A stretch of DNA of 9,064 nt from contig JAUXGP010000053.1 of assembly GCA_030621995.1 (NCBI GenBank), forward strand, positions 1-9,064, written 5' to 3'. Source of the stretch: Psychrilyobacter sp. (GTDB lineage: Bacteria; Fusobacteriota; Fusobacteriia; Fusobacteriales; Fusobacteriaceae). Position 1 is the stretch's first letter. The number at the start of each line of letters is the position of its first letter. The notes beneath the pieces were generated by a model. It was given only the letters and a program-made list of their open reading frames with translations. It did no database searches and was not told where the DNA came from. Made by a program: the position numbers and the translations under genes. Shown one piece after another: positions 1 to 5,736 of this stretch.

Positions 1-294
1 TACATCTACTAGATCTCCAGATTTTACTTTTAATTTTATAGGTGTTTGATAAATTACTTCTGTTTTATTATCTCCTAATGGTTTTGTAATTTCAGAAATA
101 TTCAATCCCGAAGTTTCTGTGATTTTATTTTTTAAAATAGTTTTATTTCCACTATTTCCATTTAAAATTATTTTTATTTCTGGGTATTTTGAGACATCTA
201 CCTTCTCAACTCCTATGATATTTCCTGCAAAAACATTCATACTTATCAACAAAAATAATACAAATACCCTATAATTTCTTATCTTCTTTCCCAT
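1..294 (-). CDS. Exported protein of unknown function, N-terminal 98 residues (runs off the window)
   Basis: This gene is open from an ATG at 294 to the window edge without a stop, so the 3' part is missing. A strong SD (GAGGAAAG) sits about 5 nt upstream of the ATG. The product begins with a classic Sec signal peptide: a basic start (MGKKIRNYR), a hydrophobic core (VFVLFLLISMNVFA) and a likely signal peptidase I site after VFA at residue 23. There is no lipobox cysteine. The mature part seen is hydrophilic and beta-like, with VDVSKYPEIKIIL at about residues 32-44. That phrase faintly recalls the strand that opens some bacterial von Willebrand A proteins, but the MIDAS motif that would prove it would lie outside the window. 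I do not recognise the family. The gene follows the rpsR terminator and has its own candidate promoter, so it appears to be a separate transcription unit. Confidence 0.8.
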   Translation of the reverse strand, partial: MGKKIRNYRVFVLFLLISMNVFAGNIIGVEKVDVSKYPEIKIILNGNSGNKTILKNKITETSGLNISEITKPLGDNKTEVIYQTPIKLKVKSGDLVDV

Positions 295-380
295 CTATCT
301 TTCCTCTCCCATTTAATTCTTTTTTTATCTCCTCTCGAGATTTTTATAGATTTTTCAATCATAAATTAAAATTTGTTTTT

Positions 381-407
381 TGTGTAGATTCGTGCTATTC
401 GTGACTA
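381..407. repeat. Short 9-10-nt periodic intergenic tract (ATTCGTG units)
   Basis: On the plus strand ATTCGTG occurs at 388-394 and again at 397-403. GTG occurs at 382, 392 and 401, a period of 9-10 nt. The tract is non-coding, lies between the rpsR terminator and the exported-protein gene, and would be in the latter's 5' untranslated leader. From memory, similar degenerate tracts of the CACGAAT type (opposite strand) are scattered between genes in several bacterial phyla, and their role is unknown. Its membership in such a family is an inference. Confidence 0.4.
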
Positions 408-411
408 AGTT

Positions 412-440
412 ATTATAACGATTATGCTTATTATTAATAA
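412..440 (-). promoter_or_regulatory. Candidate promoter for the exported-protein gene
   Basis: On the minus strand a perfect TATAAT lies at 417-412, with TTATTA (3 of 6 matches to TTGACA) 17 nt upstream at 440-435. It is downstream of the rpsR terminator and about 120 nt before the ATG at 294. The surroundings are very AT-rich, so chance matches are likely. Confidence 0.35.
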
Positions 441-522
441 TTTATTCGTTTTACTTTTAATTCCACTCTATTTTCAACTATTTTACTGTGAAATATCGAC
501 TTTGTTATCATTTTTAGAGTTA

Positions 523-552
523 CAAAAAAAGCCAAGAAATAAATTCTTGGCT
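523..552 (-). terminator. Rho-independent terminator of the rpsF-ssb-rpsR operon
   Basis: On the minus strand a perfect 9-bp stem, AGCCAAGAA paired with TTCTTGGCT, has a 5-nt loop and is followed by a run of T residues (plus-strand A run at 524-530). The stem starts 15 nt after the rpsR stop codon. The plus-strand side has no T run, so termination is expected only for minus-strand transcripts. Confidence 0.92.
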
Positions 553-567
553 CAAAAAAGTAATTTC

Positions 568-792
568 TTACTTCTCTATGTTTGTGTAAGGTAATAAAGC
601 AATGTTTCTAGCTTGCTTTATCGCTCTAGTTAATTTTCTTTGTAACTTAGCACTTGCACCAGTTACTCTTGCAGGATTGATTCTACCTTTATCAGACATG
701 AATCTTTTTAATAAATCTGCATTCTTATAGTTTAACTCTTCAGCTTTAACTCTTAACTTTGCTCTTCTTCTTCTCTTTCTGAATTCTGCCAA
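568..792 (-). CDS. rpsR: 30S ribosomal protein S18
   Basis: This is a small-subunit ribosomal protein that pairs with S6 on the central domain of 16S rRNA (platform). From the TTG at 792 it is 74 residues, a usual S18 length. It has the basic N-terminus [14 protein letters not shown], then the S18 core: [18 protein letters not shown] (about 21-38), [20 protein letters not shown] (about 44-63) and the ending [10 protein letters not shown]. The frame is also open to a GTG at 801, which would add three residues. However, the SD AGGAGG (806-801) ends where that GTG begins, so it cannot serve it, while it stands 8 nt from the TTG. Many S18 proteins also begin MAEF or similar. It is the last gene of the rpsF-ssb-rpsR operon, 18 nt after ssb if measured to the TTG, and is followed by a strong terminator. 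Confidence 0.96.
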   Translation of the reverse strand: MAEFRKRRRRAKLRVKAEELNYKNADLLKRFMSDKGRINPARVTGASAKLQRKLTRAIKQARNIALLPYTNIEK

Positions 793-797
793 CTCAG

Positions 798-806
798 TCA
801 CCTCCT
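798..806 (-). promoter_or_regulatory. Ribosome binding site that decides the rpsR start
   Basis: The minus strand reads AGGAGGTGA, nearly a full complement of the 16S rRNA 3' end. The GTG inside it opens the longest reading frame but is part of the SD itself. The next in-frame initiator, TTG at 792-790, is 8 nt from AGGAGG and is the likely start. Confidence 0.8.
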
Positions 807-810
807 AAAA

Positions 811-1248
811 TTAGAACGGGAATTCGTCATCTTCTTCTTCGACAACGCCCGATTGCTTTGGTTCTGTATACTTTGGTTGATTATAACTATTTGTTGTTGT
901 TTTAGGCTTAGAATTTGATTCAAAACTATTTTCACCACTGTTTCTAGACTCTAAAAATTCGATTCTATCCACAATAACATCAGTTCCATATCTCTTTTCA
1001 CCATTAACTTCATAAGTTCTAGTTTGAATCCTACCTTGTACTCCGGTATTATTACCCTTTCTCAAGTATTCTCCAATCAATTCAGCTGTCTTACCAAAGG
1101 CAGTGCAACTAATAAAGTCTGCTGGATCATCTTTTTTCATTCTATTGACAGCTAGTGTGAATCTGCAAAATGCCATTCCACTTTGTCCATACTTTAATTC
1201 CGGATCTCTAACTAATCTTCCCGTCAAAACTACTAAGTTCATAGACAT
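811..1248 (-). CDS. ssb: Single-stranded DNA-binding protein SSB
   Basis: SSB binds single-stranded DNA during replication, repair and recombination, normally as a tetramer, and recruits partner enzymes through its C-terminal tip. The 145-residue product has the OB-fold at about residues 3-101. Landmarks are MNLVVLTGRLVRDPEL, FCRFTLAVNR, DFISCTAFGKTAE and the VQGRIQTRTYEVNGEKRYGTD stretch. A low-complexity Ser/Asn/Lys/Thr linker follows (about 102-134), then the acidic tip EEEDDEFPF, whose terminal DEFPF is the conserved partner-binding motif. The usual Trp of the AWGKTAE-like segment is Phe here. An AGGAGG stands 6 nt before the ATG at 1248; the next ATG, at 1242, would be 12 nt away and is less likely. 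The gene lies between rpsF (37-nt gap) and rpsR, the widespread rpsF-ssb-rpsR arrangement that ties SSB supply to ribosomal protein synthesis. Confidence 0.97.
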   Translation of the reverse strand: MSMNLVVLTGRLVRDPELKYGQSGMAFCRFTLAVNRMKKDDPADFISCTAFGKTAELIGEYLRKGNNTGVQGRIQTRTYEVNGEKRYGTDVIVDRIEFLESRNSGENSFESNSKPKTTTNSYNQPKYTEPKQSGVVEEEDDEFPF

Positions 1249-1285
1249 AATATACCTCCTAAATTAAACAATTTACTTAAACTTA

Positions 1286-1567
1286 TTAGTTTTTAGTTAT
1301 GATATATCTCATAACTTCTTCAGTAATGTTTAACTTGTTTTCTGCTGCTTGTAAGTTTTGCCCTTCAGCTTTGAACGTAGTTAATACGTAGAAACCTGTT
1401 CCTTTCTTTTCGATTGGATAAGCTAACTTTCTTTCACCCATTTTTGTAGTTTTTAATTCAGTTGCAGTTGCTGCTGTTAAGATAGTTTCTACTTTCTCAA
1501 TGATAGCACCTCTTGCATCCTCCATAACTGTTGGGTTGATAATGTACATGATTTCGTAATTAGTCAT
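1286..1567 (-). CDS. rpsF: 30S ribosomal protein S6
   Basis: S6 forms a heterodimer with S18 on the platform of the 30S subunit. The 93-residue product matches the short S6 form without an acidic extension. It begins MTNYEIMYIINPTV and continues with GERKLAYPIEKKGTGFYVLTTF at about residues 44-65, the signature centre of the family. It ends with NITEEVMRYIITKN, the conserved last strand. An AAGGAGGT SD lies about 8 nt before the ATG at 1567. It is the first gene of its operon, preceded by an extended -10 promoter and a folded leader that may let the S6-S18 pair repress its own translation. The neighbouring ftsZ ends in its own terminator, so the two units are transcribed separately apart from any read-through. 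Confidence 0.97.
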   Translation of the reverse strand: MTNYEIMYIINPTVMEDARGAIIEKVETILTAATATELKTTKMGERKLAYPIEKKGTGFYVLTTFKAEGQNLQAAENKLNITEEVMRYIITKN

Positions 1568-1582
1568 TTACTTGACCTCCTT

Positions 1583-1624
1583 CCCTCTGGATTTTGTCCA
1601 AGTGATAAATCACTCAAACAGGGT
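1583..1624 (-). promoter_or_regulatory. Structured rpsF 5' leader, candidate S6:S18 autoregulatory element
   Basis: In the predicted rpsF leader, GTTTGAGTGA (1619-1610) pairs over 10 positions, including G-U pairs, with TCACTTGGAC (1605-1596) around a TTTA loop. Outside it, CCCT (1623-1620) can pair with AGGG (1586-1583), leaving an asymmetric bulge, AAAATCCAG, on the 3' side. S6:S18 leaders known from many phyla have this general shape, with a short outer stem, a bulge carrying a conserved CCG-type motif and an inner hairpin, and they mimic the S18 site on 16S rRNA. Here the bulge has CCAG rather than a clean CCG. The fold is directly visible; the assignment to the family is inference. The element ends just before the SD, well placed to control translation. 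Confidence 0.5.
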
Positions 1625-1630
1625 GCATCT

Positions 1631-1659
1631 ATTATATCATATCTGTAAAACTAAAGCAA
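1631..1659 (-). promoter_or_regulatory. Promoter of rpsF-ssb-rpsR
   Basis: A perfect TATAAT lies at 1636-1631 on the minus strand, preceded by TGA to make an extended -10 (TGnTATAAT). A partial -35, TTGCTT, lies 17 nt upstream at 1659-1654. The start of transcription would fall near 1624, right before the folded leader. It sits between the ftsZ terminator and rpsF, where a promoter is needed. Confidence 0.75.
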
Positions 1660-1662
1660 GAA

Positions 1663-1702
1663 TAAATAAAAAACTAACCCAATATTTCATAGGTTAGTTT
1701 TT
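1663..1702 (-). terminator. Rho-independent terminator after ftsZ
   Basis: An 11-bp inverted repeat pairs AAAAACTAACC with GGTTAGTTTTT (1669-1679 with 1692-1702) around a 12-nt loop. On the minus strand it ends in a T-rich run at 1673-1663. The stem begins 3 nt after the ftsZ stop codon. The T-run symmetry would also allow plus-strand termination, but no plus-strand gene is present. Confidence 0.88.
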
Positions 1703-1705
1703 GTA

Positions 1706-2764
1706 TTAGTTATTTCTTCTCATCCACGCAGGGATTTCCAAATCTTCTTCTTCTTTTTTCTCTACCTGTTTAGCTAAGTTTGGCTTTTCTATAGCTACAA
1801 CTTTCTTTTCAGTAGATTCCTCACTAAAATTAGTGGCTACCAGAGTTACTTGCAGTCTGTCTCCCATCTCATCATCAGTTGTGACACCAAACATCACGTC
1901 ATCTACAGATTTTCCTGCTGCTTCCTTTACCATATTTGAGATTGCAAAAGCTTCATTTAACCCCAGTGCCGATGATCCGGATATATTGATCAGGATCTTG
2001 CTTGCTCCAGATATTGATTTTTCCAATAACGGACTTTGAAGAGCTTTTTCAGTGGCTTTAATGGCTCTATTTTCCCCTTCCATCTCACCAAATCCTATCA
2101 TAGCTATCCCAGAATCTAACATAGTCGTTTTAATGTCAGCGAAGTCTAAGTTTATTAATCCTGTCTTTAATATAAGGTCAGCCAGACCTTTTATTCCAAT
2201 CTTTAAAACATTATTAGCTTCCATAAAAGCATTTTGTAATGTTATAGTTTTTTCCGGAAGTTCGAATAATTTATCATTTGGTATGATAATAAGTGCATCT
2301 ACAGATTCTTTTAGATTCACTATCCCTGCATCTGCATTTTTCATCCTGTTGTTCCCCTCAAAAGTAAATGGTTTTGTAACTACAGCAACTGTCAAAATCC
2401 CCATATCCTTTGCTACCCTGGCTATTACCGGTGCTGCACCTGTACCTGTACCGCCGCCCATTCCAGACGTTATGAATAACATATCCGTTTCTTCCAATAG
2501 GGTCTTTATCTTATCTATATCTTCCTCTGCTGCTTGTTTTCCAATCTCCGGGTTAGCTCCTGCTCCCAGACCTCTTGTAGATTTTTCCCCTAACTGTATT
2601 CTTATATCAGCTAAAGAGTTGTGTAGATCTTGGGCATCTGTATTGGCTGCAATATATTCTACTCCCGTTACTCCTGCTTCAATCATATCATTTATTGCGT
2701 TCCCTCCGGAACCTCCTATCCCCATTACCTTTATTTTCACCAAATGCTCATTCGTGTGTATCAT
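1706..2764 (-). CDS. ftsZ: Cell division protein FtsZ (bacterial tubulin, GTPase)
   Basis: FtsZ polymerises with GTP into the Z-ring at midcell and organises the divisome. The 352-residue product shows the GTP-binding start KVMGIGGSGGNAINDMI (12-28), the NTDAQDL segment (41-47), the tubulin signature GGGTGTG (103-109) and the T7 loop NLDFADIKTTM (205-215). Asp207 and Asp210 of that loop act on GTP in the adjoining subunit. The polymerising core ends near residue 313. A short charged linker of about 27 residues follows, then the C-terminal conserved peptide DLEIPAWMRR (341-350), which binds FtsA and other partners. Trp takes the position often held by Phe or Leu. AAGGAGG stands 7 nt before the ATG at 2764. 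It is the last gene of ftsQ-ftsA-ftsZ, 26 nt after ftsA, and is closed by a terminator. Confidence 0.98.
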   Translation of the reverse strand: MIHTNEHLVKIKVMGIGGSGGNAINDMIEAGVTGVEYIAANTDAQDLHNSLADIRIQLGEKSTRGLGAGANPEIGKQAAEEDIDKIKTLLEETDMLFITSGMGGGTGTGAAPVIARVAKDMGILTVAVVTKPFTFEGNNRMKNADAGIVNLKESVDALIIIPNDKLFELPEKTITLQNAFMEANNVLKIGIKGLADLILKTGLINLDFADIKTTMLDSGIAMIGFGEMEGENRAIKATEKALQSPLLEKSISGASKILINISGSSALGLNEAFAISNMVKEAAGKSVDDVMFGVTTDDEMGDRLQVTLVATNFSEESTEKKVVAIEKPNLAKQVEKKEEEDLEIPAWMRRNN

Positions 2765-2790
2765 CCATCTTCCTCCTTAGACTATAGACT

Positions 2791-4098
2791 CTATATAAAA
2801 TTCCCCAACCATTTTTTAAATTTAGATCCGCCTTGAGATCCAGTTTTTTTCTTAGCTGTTTCTTTTTTTATCTCTTTTTTTTCTACCTTATTCATAGTTT
2901 CTGTTTTTTCTTTTACTTCCTCTAATTTATCTTCTATATTTGTTTTTTGCAGTTCTGTATATTCATCTTCAAGGGCTGTAAGCAGCACTCCCATCCCTGT
3001 AATACTGGCAGGATTTTTTAGTGCAGTTGTCATTCCATCTATCTTGATAGTTGTTCCTATCCTGATATCATAATCCAGTAAACCTTTTAATTTCTCTAAA
3101 ATCCCATAATCTCCTGCGACTCCTCCAGCTAATACCAGGCCGTTTTTCAGATACTCTTTATAGCCGGAAGCCTCTATACTCTTTGAGATATATTCCAGTA
3201 TTTCATCGGTTCTGGCATCAATTATCTCCCTTAAATATCTAACTTCAAATGTCTTAGTTACACTTTCACCCTTATCCAAATAAGATACGGTGATTTTTTC
3301 ATCTATATCTTTATTTTTTATCTCCAACAGGATATTTTTTACTACTTCACAATTTAATTCCAGTACATATTTAAGGTCATTGACATAGTGCATCCCGCCT
3401 ATAGGTATCACATTTGTACTGATCAGCCTGTTATTTTTAAAGATTGTTATCTCTGTCAAACCATACCCGATATCTACCAGTGCTACCCCGTTTACCTTAT
3501 CTATTTTTTTTAGAGTTGCTTTAGAAGCTGCTTCTCCATTATATATGAGGCTGTCCACCTCTATCTTTGCTTTATTCATTGTTTCTACTATTTTTTTCAC
3601 CCTTACTTTGGGGATCCTTATCAGATGAACATTTACCTTTAATTTATTTCCAACTTTTCCCACCGGATTTTTCATTATTCCAGAGTCATCTATCCTATAG
3701 TTATAGATCTCCTTAGTTATCACCTGCTCGCCTTCTTTAACCACCTTATCTTTAGAGATTTCAAGAATTTGATCGCAGTGATCCTCGGTAATTTCTATCT
3801 CCTCATCAGAGAGTTTATACTCGATCTCTGTAGTACTGGACTTTATATCACTTCCACTGACACCTATAGTGGCTTTTTTTATCACAATTCCGATCTTGTC
3901 TTCCAGCCTTTCCTTTCCCAATCTCAGGGTTCTGCTGAATAATTCCCCATCGATTATCTCCCCTTTTTTTATTCCATTGGACGGGATAATAGTCTGCCCC
4001 AATATTTTTATATTTTTTCCAGAATCATATAATTCACCTACAATAATAGTTGTTTTAGATGACCCTATATCTATTCCTGTTCTTATCCTTCTCATCAT
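2791..4098 (-). CDS. ftsA: Cell division protein FtsA (actin-like membrane anchor of FtsZ)
   Basis: FtsA is an actin-family ATPase that ties FtsZ filaments to the inner membrane. The 435-residue product has the phosphate-1 motif TGIDIGSSK (7-15), the phosphate-2 motif VALVDIGYGLTE (205-216) and the adenosine motif LVLAGGVAG (321-329). An FtsA-specific domain lies between the first two motifs. The tail is a Lys/Glu-rich linker (about 380-424) leading to the amphipathic helix SKFKKWLGNFI (425-435), the expected membrane-targeting sequence. The phosphate-2 loop reads GYGLTE instead of the commoner GGGTTD-like form, a mild departure. The ATG at 4098 is 6 nt after the ftsQ stop, and its SD (GGTGATC) overlaps the ftsQ end, implying coupled translation. 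A second ATG follows directly and could equally be used. ftsZ follows after 26 nt. Confidence 0.96.
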   Translation of the reverse strand: MMRRIRTGIDIGSSKTTIIVGELYDSGKNIKILGQTIIPSNGIKKGEIIDGELFSRTLRLGKERLEDKIGIVIKKATIGVSGSDIKSSTTEIEYKLSDEEIEITEDHCDQILEISKDKVVKEGEQVITKEIYNYRIDDSGIMKNPVGKVGNKLKVNVHLIRIPKVRVKKIVETMNKAKIEVDSLIYNGEAASKATLKKIDKVNGVALVDIGYGLTEITIFKNNRLISTNVIPIGGMHYVNDLKYVLELNCEVVKNILLEIKNKDIDEKITVSYLDKGESVTKTFEVRYLREIIDARTDEILEYISKSIEASGYKEYLKNGLVLAGGVAGDYGILEKLKGLLDYDIRIGTTIKIDGMTTALKNPASITGMGVLLTALEDEYTELQKTNIEDKLEEVKEKTETMNKVEKKEIKKETAKKKTGSQGGSKFKKWLGNFI

Positions 4099-4104
4099 CT
4101 TTGA

Positions 4105-4785
4105 TCACCCTCTACCCTTTTTTATAATGTAGTCTTCAAACCTCAAATCAATATATTCTATCTGGTTTCTTTTTTTATCTTGAGGTTTTATTTGATCGTA
4201 CAGCTTCTTTACAACCCCATATTTTCTTCTATCTACATCTATATTTGTGATTATTTTAAGGCCTGTATTTGTTGTGATTACTATTCCATTATTTACCTTA
4301 TATATCTGAGATATCTCATCTTTAAAACTAATTTTTTCCATTATTTCAATAAATTCTTTTATTTCATTCTCATGATCTATCCTGAATAAAGGCATGTTAT
4401 ATTTTTTACTCTCTTTCATATACCCGTATATCTTTCCTAATTCATCGGATAGATAGATACTACCTTTATACTCTATATATACAAAAGGTTCCTTTTCCTT
4501 TATATTAAGCAATAAAATATCGGGCATCTGCGTTTTTATCACTACATCTTTTACCCTTACATCTTTTAATATTTTATCCTTCAATTTTTTTTTATCTATA
4601 TCCAGGATATTTTTGCCTTTCAGGTCTTCTATACTCTTTACCAAATCATCTACTAACTCTAAATTTTTCACATTTACACTTACTTCGGTAACGTCAAATA
4701 TGGAGGCTTTTTTAAAGTCTCCATGTTTAGTATATGTATACCAACATATTGTTCCTATGAATATCATTTGCAATATTTTTTTCAT
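4105..4785 (-). CDS. ftsQ: Cell division protein FtsQ/DivIB
   Basis: FtsQ (DivIB) is a single-pass membrane protein of the divisome that links cytoplasmic and periplasmic division proteins, typically with FtsB and FtsL. The product, 226 residues from the ATG at 4785, has a membrane segment at about 4-18 (ILQMIFIGTICWYTY). A POTRA-like domain follows (about 28-95), beginning FDVTEVSVNV and containing the LKGKNILDIDKKKLKDKI helix-strand pattern. The FtsQ beta domain ends with IEYIDLRFEDYIIKK, the conserved closing strand. It is shorter than the E. coli protein and very Lys/Ile-rich. The frame also has an ATG at 4791, but the AGGTGA SD (4798-4793) is only 1 nt from it and 7 nt from 4785. Identification rests on domain layout and the location between ddl and ftsA, since FtsQ diverges quickly. 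Confidence 0.9.
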   Translation of the reverse strand: MKKILQMIFIGTICWYTYTKHGDFKKASIFDVTEVSVNVKNLELVDDLVKSIEDLKGKNILDIDKKKLKDKILKDVRVKDVVIKTQMPDILLLNIKEKEPFVYIEYKGSIYLSDELGKIYGYMKESKKYNMPLFRIDHENEIKEFIEIMEKISFKDEISQIYKVNNGIVITTNTGLKIITNIDVDRRKYGVVKKLYDQIKPQDKKRNQIEYIDLRFEDYIIKKGRG

Positions 4786-4812
4786 ATTCATTTCACCTAG
4801 TCTATTATTTTA

Positions 4813-4841
4813 AATATAACATTTTTACCTGTTTTTTACAA
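4813..4841 (-). promoter_or_regulatory. Candidate internal promoter for ftsQ-ftsA-ftsZ
   Basis: In the 65-nt ddl-ftsQ gap the minus strand shows TTGTAA (4841-4836, 4 of 6 matches) exactly 17 nt before TATATT (4818-4813, 5 of 6 matches). A TG one base ahead of the -10 gives an extended form. Transcription would begin near 4806, leaving a leader of about 20 nt with the ftsQ SD. This would let the division genes be expressed apart from the upstream mur genes. Confidence 0.55.
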
Positions 4842-4856
4842 TATATACCTAAACTA

Positions 4857-5726
4857 TTATAAAATATTAAGATCTGACACTATTTTCTCTAATATTGTTT
4901 CAAAACTATAACCTTTCAGTTCTCCTAATTTAGGCAATAAACTTGTAGGAGTCATCCCGGGGCTGGTATTTACCTCTAAAAAGTATAAACCTTCTTCCGA
5001 GAGGATAAAATCACTTCTGCTAATCCCTTTAAGGTTCAATATTTCATGCACTTTAGATGCAATTTCCATAGCTTCCTCATAGTAATTTTCTTCTATTCTT
5101 GCTGGAACTTCATATAGAGTCTTTCCCGCTGTGTATTTCGACTCAAAATCATAGGTTCCTGAATCAGGTATTATCTTTACCACTCCTAATTTTTCCCCGT
5201 TTAAAATTCCAGCAGTCAGCTCTTCCCCGGCAATAAATTCCTCTATCACCATGTCTATCCCTTTTAATTTTTCTACTGCATTCTCTGCCTCACAAAATTC
5301 CTGGCAGATATAGAGACCCACACTGGATCCCTCTTTAGAAGGTTTTATCACTATTGGGTATTTTTTTACCTCATCTATATTAGTATACTTCATTGGTGTT
5401 TTAATTCCAAAATCATCTACAATTATTTTAGTTAAAATTTTATCCATAGATACAGCACTGGCTGTTACACCTGATCCTGTATATGGTTTTTTTAGAATAT
5501 CTAAGACCGCCTGCACCCTTCCATCCTCACCAAATTCACCGTGTAAAGCCACATAAGCCAGATCATATTCATTTTCCATAAGTGCAGTCAAATAATTTTC
5601 TTCCACCAGATCTATCTTAAAGGCATCATAGCCTAAATTTAGAAGCCCCTGTAAGATAGCTCCTCCACTCATTAGTGATATTTCTCTTTCTGAGGAGATC
5701 CCCCCCATCAATACTGCTATTCTCAT
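4857..5726 (-). CDS. ddl: D-alanine--D-alanine ligase
   Basis: This cytoplasmic ATP-grasp enzyme joins two D-alanines to make the dipeptide that ends the peptidoglycan stem. The 289-residue product is DdlB-sized. It shows MGGISSEREISL with the D-Ala-binding Glu13, HGEFGEDG (62-69), and KPSKEGSSVG (128-137) with the active-site Ser134. YDFESKY (192-198) ends in Tyr198, equivalent to E. coli Tyr216 and typical of D-Ala-D-Ala rather than D-Ala-D-lactate ligases. FLEVNTSPGMT (249-259) carries the metal ligands Glu251 and Asn253. AGGAG lies 7 nt before the ATG at 5726, inside the end of murB, whose stop is 10 nt upstream. The enzyme would feed the MurF step, which is not in this window. Residue correspondences follow from motif alignment by eye. 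Confidence 0.97.
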   Translation of the reverse strand: MRIAVLMGGISSEREISLMSGGAILQGLLNLGYDAFKIDLVEENYLTALMENEYDLAYVALHGEFGEDGRVQAVLDILKKPYTGSGVTASAVSMDKILTKIIVDDFGIKTPMKYTNIDEVKKYPIVIKPSKEGSSVGLYICQEFCEAENAVEKLKGIDMVIEEFIAGEELTAGILNGEKLGVVKIIPDSGTYDFESKYTAGKTLYEVPARIEENYYEEAMEIASKVHEILNLKGISRSDFILSEEGLYFLEVNTSPGMTPTSLLPKLGELKGYSFETILEKIVSDLNIL

Positions 5727-5736
5727 ATTTTCTCTC

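Noticed and set aside
424..594. Plus-strand 56-codon open frame starting MLIINNLFVLLL, hydrophobic and toxin-like at first sight
   Set aside because: It has no SD upstream, runs through the rpsR terminator hairpin and into the antisense of the rpsR end, and has no recognisable family features.
2750..2768. Alternative ATG at 2768 upstream of the ftsZ start
   Set aside because: It is in a different frame, only 3 nt from the SD, and stops after six codons. The ATG at 2764 has proper spacing.
2052..2780. Plus-strand 242-codon open frame opposite ftsZ
   Set aside because: It is the exact antisense of a clear FtsZ gene. Its Pro/Ser/Ile-rich composition is what reverse reading of that gene gives, and no SD or promoter supports it.
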